Assembly (NCBI GenBank): GCA_036397035.1
Contig: DASWJS010000010.1
Location: forward strand, 62,001 to 126,000
DNA length: 64,000 bases
Source: DASWJS01 sp036397035
GTDB taxonomy: Bacteria; Actinomycetota; AC-67
Reading direction: 5' to 3'
The notes beneath the pieces are model-generated. The model did not search any database. It was not told the origin of the DNA and was given only the letters and a program-made list of their open reading frames with translations. This document shows positions 8,712 to 17,797 of this stretch, in pieces. Position 1 is the first letter of the stretch. Each line of letters begins with the position of its first letter. The translations under genes were made by a program, and so were the position numbers.

Positions 8712-9889
8712 AGCTCGGCCCGCGGGTCCTCGCCGCGAACGCCGTCACGGTCGCGGCGTGCCTCGTGCTGTGGGCCCTGACCAATCCGGCCGTGACGATC
8801 GTCGCGGCGGCGGCGCTCGTCGTCGCCGGCGCCGTGTGGGCGACGGTTTCCGCATCGTCGGCGACTCGCCGGTCGGTCGAGCTCGTCGTCGATCGCGAGC
8901 GCGGCCTGTCCGACGCGCGCGCGCGCGCGATCGGTCGCGAGGTCGAAGTTCGAGCGCAGATCCTCGACGCGATGACCGAAGCCGTCGTGCTGATCGATGG
9001 AGGCGTCGTCGCCTTCGCCAACCGCGCGGCGCACGACTTGCTCGGCGCGGAAGCGGGACGGCTGCCGCCGCCGCAGATCGCGGCGGCCGACGACGGCCCG
9101 TTCGAGTTCGAGGCGCACCACCCGACGTACCGCGAGGTGCGCGGCGTCCGGTCCCAGCTCCCCGCGCGGCGCGCGCTGATCGTCGCCCGCGACGTGACCG
9201 AAGCGAAGCGGCTCGACCGGATCCGGCACGACTTCGTCGCGAACGCCAGCCACGAGCTGAAGACGCCGGTCGCGGCGATCCTGGCCACCTCCGAGACGCT
9301 GCGCAACGCGATCGAGGAGGACCCGGAGGCGGCTCGGGCGTTCGTCGAGAACCTCGTGAAAGAGTCGGACCGGCTCGCGCGCCTGATCGCGGAGCTGCTC
9401 GACCTCGCGCGGCTCGACCAGCCGCAGGACCAGGCGCACCCGACCGACGTCTCCGCCGTGGTGCGCGAGGTCGTCGCGGACATGGAGCCGTCCGCGCGCG
9501 ACGTCGGCCTCGCGCTCGAGACGCGCGTCTCCGGCGGGCTTCGCGTGCTCGGCCGGCCCCAGGACCTGTCGCTGCTCGCGCGGAACCTGCTCGACAACGC
9601 GATCGCCTACACGCCGCGCGGCGGCCGGATCGTGGTGGCGCTCGACAGTGACGGGCCCGACGCGGTGCTCACGGTCGCCGACACCGGCATCGGCATCCCC
9701 AGCAAGGACATTCCGCGAATCTTCGAGCGCTTCTACCGCGTGGACCGGGCGCGATCGCGCGAGACCGGGGGCACGGGCCTGGGCCTGAGCATCGTCCGGC
9801 ACATCGTGGAGAGCCACGGCGGCCGCGTCGAAGCGCAGAGCGAGCTGGGCGCGGGAACGACCTTCACCGTCCGCCTCCCGCTGGCCTGA
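8708..9889 (+). CDS. PhoR/SenX3-type sensor histidine kinase
   Basis: A 393-residue membrane histidine kinase. Two N-terminal hydrophobic helices (residues about 8-26 and 30-48) anchor it. A coiled stretch and a PAS-like segment (ILDAMTEAVVLIDGGVVAFANRAAHDLLG, 80-110) follow. The HisKA domain has the phospho-accepting His in NASHELKTP near residue 180, and the HATPase domain has N-box LLARNLLDNAIAYTP, G1 DTGIGIP, F-box FERFYRVD and G2 GGTGLGLSI. The architecture matches SenX3/PhoR kinases, which sense phosphate through PhoU and Pst rather than by an extracellular sensor. It overlaps the regulator gene by 4 nt. Confidence 0.92.
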   Translation: MKLGPRVLAANAVTVAACLVLWALTNPAVTIVAAAALVVAGAVWATVSASSATRRSVELVVDRERGLSDARARAIGREVEVRAQILDAMTEAVVLIDGGVVAFANRAAHDLLGAEAGRLPPPQIAAADDGPFEFEAHHPTYREVRGVRSQLPARRALIVARDVTEAKRLDRIRHDFVANASHELKTPVAAILATSETLRNAIEEDPEAARAFVENLVKESDRLARLIAELLDLARLDQPQDQAHPTDVSAVVREVVADMEPSARDVGLALETRVSGGLRVLGRPQDLSLLARNLLDNAIAYTPRGGRIVVALDSDGPDAVLTVADTGIGIPSKDIPRIFERFYRVDRARSRETGGTGLGLSIVRHIVESHGGRVEAQSELGAGTTFTVRLPLA

Positions 9890-9927
9890 CGACAGATCCG
9901 CCCACGCGAGAGGCGTCGGCGCGCAAC

Positions 9928-9960
9928 GTTCTCCTGCCGTTCATCGTCCGTTCGCACGGC
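9928..9960 (+). promoter_or_regulatory. Triple PHO-box repeat upstream of the second pstS
   Basis: Three consecutive 11-nt units on the plus strand read GTTCTCCTGCC, GTTCATCGTCC and GTTCGCACGGC, with GTT at 9928, 9939 and 9950. This is the pattern of extended PHO boxes. It lies about 95 nt before the ATG of pstS2, in the right orientation, and is the best site in the window. It probably makes the pstS2-propeller-ftsH operon phosphate-controlled. Confidence 0.7.
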
Positions 9961-10053
9961 GCATGCATTCGGGAAAAGTCGGCTTCGTACTCTCCGCCAC
10001 GCATGGTGAGGATTCGCCCAAAAAGGGCGACACCAGACCAAGGGAGGGAACCC

Positions 10054-11253
10054 ATGGGCAGCAGAAAGGTGGTCGCCGTCGCGGTCGTCGCGGCGATTGG
10101 CCTCTCGGCGGGCCTCGTCCACGCCGAGCCGACGGTCGGGTCGCCACTGGTGGGCGAGTACTGCAGCGCCGGTTCGTCGATCAGCGGCACGGGCGCGTCG
10201 TTCGCCAAGAACGCGCACAACAACGTCTTCATCCCCGCCTACGACGGGGACTGTGGCGAGGGAGCGGTGTCCTACAGCTCGACGGGTTCGGGCGCGGGCA
10301 AGCTCGCGACCCGCAACCGCACGCACGCCTTCGGTGGGTCCGACGAGCCGCTGGACGCGACCGAAGTCGCTATCGACTCCGGAGACACCGGCGATCCGAA
10401 CGCGCCCAACCCCGGCGGGCGTGTGTCGCCGCTCCACCACATCCCGATCGCGCTCGGCGCCGTGACGGTGTCCTATAACCTCGCGATCTGCGGCATCACC
10501 GGTCAGGAGGCGATCAGCCTTCGCTCACCGATGATCGCCGGGATCTTCTCCGGCGCGATAACGAAGTGGAACGACCCGCTGCTCACGCTCGAGAACCCGA
10601 ACCTGGCGAACTGCAACCGCAGCATCACGCTCGTGGTGCGCGCGGACGGATCGGGGACGACCTACGCCTTCAAGGACTACCTGTCCAAGCGCAACCCGCT
10701 CTTCCAGGCGTACAAGTCCAACGACTTCAACACGGCGTGGCCGGCTGAGGACCTCGGTCTCAACACGCCCGTGCGGGGTCCCGGAAACGGCGGCGTCGCG
10801 GACGGCGTCAAGAACAACGACGCTTCGATCGGCTACGTCGAGCTGTCCACCGCGAAGAGCAAGGGCCTGAAATGGGCGCTCGTCGACGGCGCGACCGGCG
10901 TGTTCAACGCGCCGGATGACGGCCGCTCGGCGAACTGCGAGCTGGCCGCGACCGGCGCGACCCATCCGCCGTCCACGCTCTCGCCCGGCTGGGACGCCGT
11001 CTCCATCACCGACACGCCGAACCCGCTGGCCTACGCGATCTGCACCTTCACCTACGCCCTGGTCTACAACGACCTGGCGACGGCCTTCGGCGGCGCGATG
11101 AGCCGTGCGCAGGCGCAGACGCTGGTCGACTACATGAACCGCGCGCTCGAACCCGACGTGCAGGACGCGCTCGCCGATCACGGCTACGCGCCGCTGCCCG
11201 CGTCCCTGCAGGCGGTCGCGCAAGCCGGCATGGCCAGCGTCGCCTACGTCTAG
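10054..11253 (+). CDS. PstS-family phosphate-binding protein, exported (copy 2)
   Basis: A 399-residue exported protein starting at an ATG behind a strong GGGAGGGAA ribosome-binding site. A Sec signal peptide ends near VHA-EP (residue 24); there is no lipobox, unlike copy 1, so it is probably soluble or wall-associated. PstS-type ligand motifs are visible: ISGTGASFAKNA near 45, SYSSTGSGAGK near 72, a GGSDEPLD segment, and RADGSGTTYAFKDYLS near 207. No permease genes follow; instead a propeller protein begins in the codon directly after its stop. It may scavenge phosphate for the Pst permease of copy 1 or sense it; that is open. Confidence 0.85.
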   Translation: MGSRKVVAVAVVAAIGLSAGLVHAEPTVGSPLVGEYCSAGSSISGTGASFAKNAHNNVFIPAYDGDCGEGAVSYSSTGSGAGKLATRNRTHAFGGSDEPLDATEVAIDSGDTGDPNAPNPGGRVSPLHHIPIALGAVTVSYNLAICGITGQEAISLRSPMIAGIFSGAITKWNDPLLTLENPNLANCNRSITLVVRADGSGTTYAFKDYLSKRNPLFQAYKSNDFNTAWPAEDLGLNTPVRGPGNGGVADGVKNNDASIGYVELSTAKSKGLKWALVDGATGVFNAPDDGRSANCELAATGATHPPSTLSPGWDAVSITDTPNPLAYAICTFTYALVYNDLATAFGGAMSRAQAQTLVDYMNRALEPDVQDALADHGYAPLPASLQAVAQAGMASVAYV

Positions 11254-14200
11254 GTGCACACCGGCCTCACCGCAGGGCTGCCCGAGGAGCGACTCGCTCC
11301 TCGGGCAGCCCGCAAGCGGGCCCGCGCTCGCGCGGCGGCGATCGCGGGCTGCGCGCTGCTCGTGCTGGCGGGCAACGCCTCGGCGGCGGCTCCCCCCGCT
11401 GATCCGGTGGGCGCGCGGCTCGGCCTTCAGCCCGGCGGCCCTCGCATGCAGCCGGTCAACACGCCCGCGGCCGTCGCGCGAGTGGCGGTCGTGCCCGGAT
11501 CTCCCGCCAGCGAGGCGTGGGCGATCGGTTTCACGCACGCGCCGGGCAAGGGCTACGGACGCGCGACGGCCGTGGGTCAGACGGTGTTCCTGCGATACAC
11601 GAACGCGACCGGTTGGATCCTGCACGGCCCGCCGGTCAACGCGAGCGGCAACCCGGTCAACGAACCACTGTCCAGCCTCGCGCTCGTTTCGACCGGCGAG
11701 GGGTGGGCCGTCGGCTCCCAAGGCGCGCTGTACCACCGCCTTCCGGGTGGGCGATGGGTGCTTCAGCCGCAGCGCCTGACCACCAACGCGCTCTTTCGCG
11801 TCGCGCTCGCCGAACGTCCCGACGGGATCTACGGATACGCGGTCGGAGCGAACCTGACCATTCTTCGGCTCGCGCCCCAGGGCTGGACGCGCGACCAGGC
11901 GACGAGCCAGGTTCCCACGCCGGGCAACAACCTGCCGGACCTGGTGTCCGTCGCGATGTCCTCCCCGAGCGACGCGTGGGCCGTGTCCGGCATCAACTCC
12001 AACCAGCTCTGGATCCTTCACCGCACCGAAGGCGGGTGGGAACGTGTGCTGACCGGACGGACGATCTTCGACTCACCGCCCGCGCCCGTGTCGGGCCAGG
12101 GGGGCACAACGGTCAACCAGTTCGCGCGCGGCGCGGGCGTCGCGACGGACGGCGCCCGGGTGTGGATCAGCGGGAGCATGCAGCCGATCGACGCCACCCG
12201 GCCGACCGGCGACGCCTCGACCGCCGATCGTTCGCGCCCCTTCGTCGTACGCCTGAGCGACGGCGGGAGCCGGATCACGTCCTACTGCCCGCCGCTCTAC
12301 CAGTTGTCGTCCTCGGGCGTCGAGTCGACCATCGACGTGTGTGACCGGCGATTCCCGTTCGCGACCGGGTCGCTGTTCGGCCTCGCGGCGACCGGCGGCG
12401 AGGTCTTCGCCGGCGGCTTCGGCCTGTTCCACTACGCCGGCGGACGCTGGACGCGCGAGCCGAACACCGCCGGGTACGTCGCCTCGCTCGCGTTCTCCTC
12501 ACGGGAAGAAGGATGGGCCGCGTCGCCCGGCAACGTGTTCAGCGGCTCCGGCACCGCTTCCAGCACGAGCATCACGCTCGGCCACTGGACCACCAGGCCG
12601 CAGACGCCCGCGATTCGGCGCTGGCCCCATGCGGACACGCGCATGCTCGAAGCCGTCGCGGCGGCGCCCGGCGGCCCGGGCGCGACCGCCGTCGGCCGGG
12701 ACGGAGCCATCGTCTCGCTCACCGCCGACGCCGGATGGGAAGTGCAGGACTCGCCGACGGAGGCGTCGCTTCACGCGATCGCCTGGCCCGAAGCGGATCG
12801 CGCGTTCGCGGTCGGAGAGGACGGCGCCATCGCGGTCTGGGACGGCAGGCGATGGCGGCTTCACGCAGACTCCGGCTTGGTGGACGAGCCGCTTTACGGC
12901 GTCGCGGTTGCCGGCGATCGCGGGGTCGCGGTCGGCAAGGGCGGCACGATCCTTCGGTACGACGACGGACGCTGGCGGCGCGACCCCGCCTCGGGCGCGC
13001 TGGCAACCGGACGCCTCAACGCCGTCGCGAAGGCAGGCGGCGCGTTCGTGATCGCGGGCGACAAGGGAACGATCCTGGTGGACGAGGGCGCGGGCTGGCG
13101 CGCAATCACTTTCTTGCGGGACAAGCTGGCGTTCGGCCAGGACTCCGCGCAACCGAACCTGCTCACCGTCGCCGGACTCCCCGACGGGACTGCCCTCATC
13201 GGCGGCGAGGTCGGAACGTTCGTCGAGCGCTCGCCCGCGGGCGCCTTCCGACTCGCCCGCTTGCCCTCCCTTGAGGGCACCGTCTACGCGCTCGCGGCGC
13301 GCCGCGATGCACGCGGCGCGCTTCGCGTCGTCGCCTCGGTAGGCACCGCCTCCTCGCGCTACGCGGGATCGTCCTTCCTGGCGCAGGGCCACGGCTGGCT
13401 GTTCGCGAACGACGGCCGGCATTGGCGCGACGTGTCGCTGGGCCGGGCGGCGGCGAGCACGCCGGACCTCGATGCGCCGGCCCTGCGCGACGCGAGCTAC
13501 GGCCTTGCGCTCGACGCTGGCGGCGACCGGGGCTGGGCGGTCGGCGGCTTCCCGCGCGAAGTCTTCGACGAGGACGGGCACCTCCGCTCGACCGAGACGT
13601 CATCGATCTGGCGGCTCGACTTGGGTGGACCGCCCGCGGGCGCGCCCACGCAGACGGCTGGGGTCCCGCCTGCGAGCCCCGGCCTCACCTTCGCGTTCCT
13701 CGCCGACACGGCGTGCGCGACGGGGTTGTGCTCGGCGGTGCTCGGGTCGGGGTCGCGAGGCGACGTGATCGCGACAGAGGCGCTGCGCGCGATCGACGCG
13801 CTCGGGCGGCGCGGAATCGTTCGCTTCGCGCTGCACGGCGGCGACCTTCGTCGCAACGGCTTCCCCGACGAGCTGCTGCCGGTGCGCACGCTGCTCGACG
13901 ACGTGAGCGTGCCGGTCTTCGGCGTCATCGGCGACAAGGATCTCTTCGCGGGCCTCGGACCGTCGGTGGGCGAACAGGAAGGCGGCCTGCTCCCATCCAA
14001 CGGCTACTACGTCCGGACGCTGGCCGACCGGCCCGGCCCGTGGGGCGAGGGGCCGCTGCCCGACGGGTTCGACGAGGTGCGCGTCCCCGGCCAGCAGGCG
14101 GCGCGAGCCGGGGCGCGCACCCACTACGCGTTCGACGTGCGCTCGCCGGCCGGGCGAGTCCGGATCGTGGTGCTGGACACGTCGGTGACGCCGCTCGCCT

Positions 14201-15471
14201 CCAACGTCGAGGGCCAGAACCCGCAGGAGGAGCAGACCGCGTGGCTCCAAGCGGTCCTTGCCGACGCGCGGACCGCGGGGATCCCGTCCGTCGTCGCCAT
14301 GCACCAGCCGCTCGTGTTGCCGGTCAGCACTGCAGCCGACGCGTCCGTGCTCACCGGGATCCTCACCGGGAGCGGCGCTTCGCTGGCGCTCGCCGGGCAC
14401 CGGCGCTCGAACGAGGTCGTCTTCACGCCCGACGAGCAGTCGCCCGACCGCCTTCCGGTCGGCATCTTCGGCGGAGGTGGCACGCCGCTGCAGCGCGAGT
14501 CCGACCCGAACCGAGGCGCCTACCACGCCTGGCAGCTCGTCACGATCGACCCGGACCCGGTCGCGCGAACGCTCACCGGGCGGGCGCCGGCGACGATCCT
14601 TTCCATCCCGGTCCTGGAGTCGGTCGCGCTGGATGCGCGGGACGGGCGCGCAGTCGTCGCGGGAGGCACGCTTCGCTTCGCGGGGCTCGGACGCATCCCC
14701 GACGTGGGCGGGCCGCACGCGCTCGGTCGCGCGCCCGACCAGGAGCAGGGTCGCGCGACCTACCTGGCCTTCCCGCAAGGGGACCGCTGCGGCCTGCTGC
14801 AGGATCCCGTGCGCGATGGCTGCCTCGGCCGGGACGTATTGCCGCCGTGGTATCGCTTCACGACCGAGGACCGCGGGATCGCGGCTTTCGTGCGACCCGA
14901 CCCTGCGAACCCGCGCGCGCCCTACCGCGACGCCGAGGGCAACCTGGAGCTGGACGAGCACGGCGGCCTGTTGTGCGCGTTCCGCCCGGGCACGACCTCG
15001 GTCGTGCTGGAGGCCGGCGTCGTGGGCGCGCGCGTTCCCATCGTCGTCGGGGGCGGGAGCGGTCCGTGCATCCCCGGCACGTTCGCGCTCCCGCTGGAGC
15101 AGCCTCCGCCGGGCGAGCCGGCCCTCGACGAGCCCGCGTCGCTGGACGACGAGCCGTTCCTCACCACCCGTTCGCGGATCCCGGACCCGGCGGCGGTGGC
15201 TGGGATCGCGCTGCCGATCATCAACACCGCGCCCGCGCCCCCCGCCGGCGGCGGCGGGCAGAGGCAGCAGAAGCACGAGGCCGTCTCCGAACGCGCCGAC
15301 GCCACAGCGCTGCCCGTCCGGAACCGCTCGGCCTCGCCCGCCCCGATCGCAGCCGTGTTGATCCTGGGCGCCTTCGCGCTCGCGCTCGGCGCGACCGGCA
15401 CGAGGCGACCGATTGCTCGTCCGTCAGCCGCCGGCGTCCCCACCGGTCAAGCCCCGAGGAGGCAACGATGA
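11254..15471 (+). CDS. Exported Ycf48/BNR-like beta-propeller protein with degenerate calcineurin-like phosphoesterase domain
   Basis: A 1405-residue protein; the GTG start follows the pstS2 stop with no gap. A long basic N-region (ARKRARARAA) precedes the signal segment AGCALLVLAGNASA. Residues about 65-800 hold a dozen propeller strands with the repeated W/F-AVG-x-G-x-I signature (EGWAVGSQGALYHR, AFAVGEDGAIAVW, GVAVGKGGTILRY, FVIAGDKGTILV), as in Ycf48/Hcf136 propellers. Residues about 808-1130 resemble a metallophosphatase: FLADT, HGGDL, IGDKDLF, MHQPL, AGHRRS. The usual GNHD and GHxH metal ligands are changed to GDKD and GHRR, so activity is doubtful. A proline-rich stretch and one C-terminal helix (APIAAVLILGAFALAL) with basic tail anchor it to the membrane. 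It overlaps the ftsH-like gene by 4 nt. Function unknown. Confidence 0.75.
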   Translation: MHTGLTAGLPEERLAPRAARKRARARAAAIAGCALLVLAGNASAAAPPADPVGARLGLQPGGPRMQPVNTPAAVARVAVVPGSPASEAWAIGFTHAPGKGYGRATAVGQTVFLRYTNATGWILHGPPVNASGNPVNEPLSSLALVSTGEGWAVGSQGALYHRLPGGRWVLQPQRLTTNALFRVALAERPDGIYGYAVGANLTILRLAPQGWTRDQATSQVPTPGNNLPDLVSVAMSSPSDAWAVSGINSNQLWILHRTEGGWERVLTGRTIFDSPPAPVSGQGGTTVNQFARGAGVATDGARVWISGSMQPIDATRPTGDASTADRSRPFVVRLSDGGSRITSYCPPLYQLSSSGVESTIDVCDRRFPFATGSLFGLAATGGEVFAGGFGLFHYAGGRWTREPNTAGYVASLAFSSREEGWAASPGNVFSGSGTASSTSITLGHWTTRPQTPAIRRWPHADTRMLEAVAAAPGGPGATAVGRDGAIVSLTADAGWEVQDSPTEASLHAIAWPEADRAFAVGEDGAIAVWDGRRWRLHADSGLVDEPLYGVAVAGDRGVAVGKGGTILRYDDGRWRRDPASGALATGRLNAVAKAGGAFVIAGDKGTILVDEGAGWRAITFLRDKLAFGQDSAQPNLLTVAGLPDGTALIGGEVGTFVERSPAGAFRLARLPSLEGTVYALAARRDARGALRVVASVGTASSRYAGSSFLAQGHGWLFANDGRHWRDVSLGRAAASTPDLDAPALRDASYGLALDAGGDRGWAVGGFPREVFDEDGHLRSTETSSIWRLDLGGPPAGAPTQTAGVPPASPGLTFAFLADTACATGLCSAVLGSGSRGDVIATEALRAIDALGRRGIVRFALHGGDLRRNGFPDELLPVRTLLDDVSVPVFGVIGDKDLFAGLGPSVGEQEGGLLPSNGYYVRTLADRPGPWGEGPLPDGFDEVRVPGQQAARAGARTHYAFDVRSPAGRVRIVVLDTSVTPLASNVEGQNPQEEQTAWLQAVLADARTAGIPSVVAMHQPLVLPVSTAADASVLTGILTGSGASLALAGHRRSNEVVFTPDEQSPDRLPVGIFGGGGTPLQRESDPNRGAYHAWQLVTIDPDPVARTLTGRAPATILSIPVLESVALDARDGRAVVAGGTLRFAGLGRIPDVGGPHALGRAPDQEQGRATYLAFPQGDRCGLLQDPVRDGCLGRDVLPPWYRFTTEDRGIAAFVRPDPANPRAPYRDAEGNLELDEHGGLLCAFRPGTTSVVLEAGVVGARVPIVVGGGSGPCIPGTFALPLEQPPPGEPALDEPASLDDEPFLTTRSRIPDPAAVAGIALPIINTAPAPPAGGGGQRQQKHEAVSERADATALPVRNRSASPAPIAAVLILGAFALALGATGTRRPIARPSAAGVPTGQAPRRQR
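11276..11310 (+). terminator. Long perfect hairpin at the pstS2-propeller junction
   Basis: A 17-bp perfect inverted repeat (GGCTGCCCGAGGAGCGA and its exact complement) separated by one base lies 23 nt after the pstS2 stop. It has no T-run. It is inside the N-terminal coding part of the next gene if that gene starts at the GTG at 11254, and no usable in-frame start exists between hairpin and signal peptide. It could terminate or pause most transcripts after pstS2, or protect the pstS2 mRNA 3' end, lowering expression of the downstream genes. Confidence 0.65.
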
Positions 15472-17462
15472 AGCTCGCAACAGTCGTGGCACGGTACGGT
15501 CGCGTCGCCGCGGACCGGTCAGTTCCGTTCCTCAAGGACGCGGGCGGCGCGCTTGTCCGACGCATCCGCGCGATCAAGCCGCTCACCGCGTCACTCGGCC
15601 TGCTCGTCGTGGTGCTGTTCGCGATCTACCTTGCGCTGCTCGCGGCGATCCGGCCGGTCGAGATCGGCTTCGAGTCTTCCGTGGACGCGCTGCGCGAGCA
15701 CATCGCGAACGGGCGCGTCGTCAATGCCACGTTCTACGACGAGGACGCCCGCGTCATGGTCATGCGCGACGACGCGTTGCGCTTCTGGACCGCCTACCCG
15801 CGCTCGGACGCGCAGACGGCCGAGCTGATGGACTCGCTGCTGGAATCCGGCGCCCGCGTCCTCGTCGATCAGCAGACCGGGAAGGCGCAGACACGATTCG
15901 TCGCGCAGTTCCTCATGCCGCTGATAATCCTCGCCTCGCTCTTCGGCCTGTTCTTCATGTTGATGGCCGGCAAGGGCGGTGTGGCGGAGTTCGCCAACTT
16001 CTCGCGCCTCGCAGGACGGCGCAAGGACGGCGCCGGCGATCAGATCACGTTCGCCGACGTCGCCGCCGCCAAGGAAGCCAAGATCGAGCTGCAAGAGGTC
16101 GTCGATTACCTCGGCGATCCCACCCGCTTCGCCGCGCTCGGCGCGCTCGCTCCGAAGGGAGTCCTGCTGGCCGGTCCGCCGGGCACCGGCAAGACGCTGC
16201 TCGCCCGGGCGGTCGCCGGCGAGGCCGGCGTGCCGTTCTTCTCCCTGTCCGGCTCGGAATTCGTCGAATCGCTCGTCGGCGTTGGCGCGGCGCGCGTCCG
16301 CGACCTGTTCCGTCAGGCGCGCGAAGCGGCCCCCGCGATCGTCTTCATCGACGAGCTGGACGCCGCGGGACGGCAGCGCGGGGCCGGCATGGGCCAGGGC
16401 AACGACGAACGCGAGCAGACCCTGAACCAGATGCTCGTCGAGATGGACGGCTTCTCGGTGACCTCCGGCGTCGTGATCCTCGGCGCGACCAACCGGCCCG
16501 ACATCCTGGATCCCGCGCTGCTGCGCCCGGGGCGCTTCGACCGGCAGGTCGTCGTGGACGCGCCGGACATCGACGGGCGGACCGAGATTCTTCAGCTGCA
16601 CGCGCGCCGGCGGCCGCTCGGCGAGGAGGTGGACCTTCACCGAGTCGCCAAGCAGTGCCCCGGTTTCACCGGCGCGGACCTCGCCAACCTGGTGAACGAA
16701 GCGTCGCTGCTCGCCGTGCGCGCGCGACGGACCGCGATCGCGCAGGCCGACCTCGAGGAAGCCATCGACCGCGTCGTTGCCGGGCCGGAGCGGCGCAGCC
16801 ACGTGCTCACCGCGGAGGAGCGACGCATCGTCGCCTACCACGAGGCGGGCCACGCGGTGACCGCGGCGGCGATCGGGATGTCGACCGGCGTGCAGAAGCT
16901 CTCGATCATTGCGCGCGGCCGCTCGCTCGGCCACACGACCACCTACGCGATCAGCGACCGCCTGGTCCTGGCGCGCTCGGATCTGCACCGCCGGCTCGTC
17001 ACGACGCTCGGCGGCGTCGCCGTCGAGCAGCTCGTCTTCGGCGAGGTGACGACCTCCTCCCAAGGAGACCTCCGCTCGGCAAGCGACCTCGCGCGCTCGA
17101 TGGTCGCCACGTACGGCATGGGCAAGGCGCTCGGACGCGTCGCGGTCGCGAAGGCCGCCGGCGAGGTCTTCCTCGGCCGCGACTTCACGCAGATGCAGCA
17201 GGTGTCGCCGGCGACGCTCGAAGCGGTCGACGGAGAGATCCGCGAGCTGCTCGAGCAGGCCGAGCACGCGGCGGCCGAGGCCCTGCGCGCCAACCGCGCG
17301 CGTGTGGAGGAGATCGCGGCGCTGCTGCTCGAGCATGAGACCCTGTCGGGCGTGCCGCTGGAGGACATCCTCGGCCGCGTCAAGCCGGCGAAGACGCCCG
17401 CCCACGCCCTGCCCCGCAGTCGCGCCCGCCGCCGCGCCACCGAACGCGTCGTCCTTCCCTGA
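15468..17462 (+). CDS. FtsH-like membrane-bound AAA+ zinc metalloprotease
   Basis: A 664-residue ATP-dependent membrane protease. The ATG at 15468 follows GAGGAGG and overlaps the upstream stop (ATGA). Two transmembrane helices (LLVVVLFAIYLALLAAI near 47 and FLMPLIILASLFGLFFMLM near 150) flank a short extracytoplasmic loop. The AAA module has Walker A GPPGTGKT near 235, Walker B IVFIDELDA near 293 and the SRH with NRPD...RPGRFDRQV. The protease has the zinc motif HEAGH near 458 and a distal Asp region SQGDLRSASDLARSMV. Catalytic residues are intact. It is probably a second, phosphate-regulated FtsH rather than the housekeeping copy, because it sits in the pstS2 operon away from tilS/hpt/folE genes; that is inference. 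Confidence 0.88.
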   Translation: MKLATVVARYGRVAADRSVPFLKDAGGALVRRIRAIKPLTASLGLLVVVLFAIYLALLAAIRPVEIGFESSVDALREHIANGRVVNATFYDEDARVMVMRDDALRFWTAYPRSDAQTAELMDSLLESGARVLVDQQTGKAQTRFVAQFLMPLIILASLFGLFFMLMAGKGGVAEFANFSRLAGRRKDGAGDQITFADVAAAKEAKIELQEVVDYLGDPTRFAALGALAPKGVLLAGPPGTGKTLLARAVAGEAGVPFFSLSGSEFVESLVGVGAARVRDLFRQAREAAPAIVFIDELDAAGRQRGAGMGQGNDEREQTLNQMLVEMDGFSVTSGVVILGATNRPDILDPALLRPGRFDRQVVVDAPDIDGRTEILQLHARRRPLGEEVDLHRVAKQCPGFTGADLANLVNEASLLAVRARRTAIAQADLEEAIDRVVAGPERRSHVLTAEERRIVAYHEAGHAVTAAAIGMSTGVQKLSIIARGRSLGHTTTYAISDRLVLARSDLHRRLVTTLGGVAVEQLVFGEVTTSSQGDLRSASDLARSMVATYGMGKALGRVAVAKAAGEVFLGRDFTQMQQVSPATLEAVDGEIRELLEQAEHAAAEALRANRARVEEIAALLLEHETLSGVPLEDILGRVKPAKTPAHALPRSRARRRATERVVLP

Positions 17463-17494
17463 GTCGCCCTCGTCCGGTTCCGCGCGTTCTTGAC

Positions 17495-17512
17495 CCCCGA
17501 GCGCTCTCGGGG
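17495..17512 (+). terminator. Terminator-like hairpin after the ftsH-like gene
   Basis: Stem CCCCGAG / CTCGGGG with loop CGCT lies 33 nt after the stop codon. No T-run follows, as is common in GC-rich actinobacteria. It probably ends the pstS2 operon. Confidence 0.5.
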
Positions 17513-17591
17513 AGCCTCACCGGACGCGAGCACCCGAGGAGAGGGTGATTATGTCTAGCGCACTTGACAGCTCACGTCCGCCGGGCCGAAG

Positions 17592-17797
17592 ATGACCGGG
17601 CGCGAGGTGCTCCGGGTGCTTGCCCGTCGCGGCTGCGAGATCGTTCGGCGCCGCGGCTCCCACGTGCGAGTCAGGTACGCCGGCTGCACGACCACGTTCC
17701 CGTCCACGCGGGTCAGGACCTTCCGCCCGGCACGCTTCGCGCGATCGAGCGCGACATGGAGCCCTGTCTGGGAAGAGGATGGTTGCGGGTGCGATGA
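17592..17797 (+). pseudogene. hicA-type toxin gene, frameshifted
   Basis: The N-terminal half reads MTGREVLRVLARRGCEIVRR and RRGSHVRV, the typical HicA fold with the catalytic His in GSHVRVR. After CTTTFP the natural continuation (VPVHAGQDLPPGTLRAIERD) is found in another frame, so one base is missing near 17,695-17,700. HicA is an mRNA-cleaving toxin with a double-stranded-RNA-binding-like fold. The shifted frame ends at a TGA overlapping the hicB ATG, showing the pair was once a normal operon. Either the toxin is dead while the antitoxin is kept, or the shift is a sequencing error. A read-level check would decide. Confidence 0.8.

Noticed and set aside
13422..15467. Upstream extension of the ftsH-like frame by about 680 codons
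   Set aside because: The extension is in another frame of the propeller gene, has an Arg-rich random composition, and a strong ribosome-binding site plus ATGA overlap marks the start at 15468.
17563..17568. TTGACA as a -35 box for hicAB
   Set aside because: The hexamer is present but no reasonable -10 element lies 16-18 nt downstream before the start codon.
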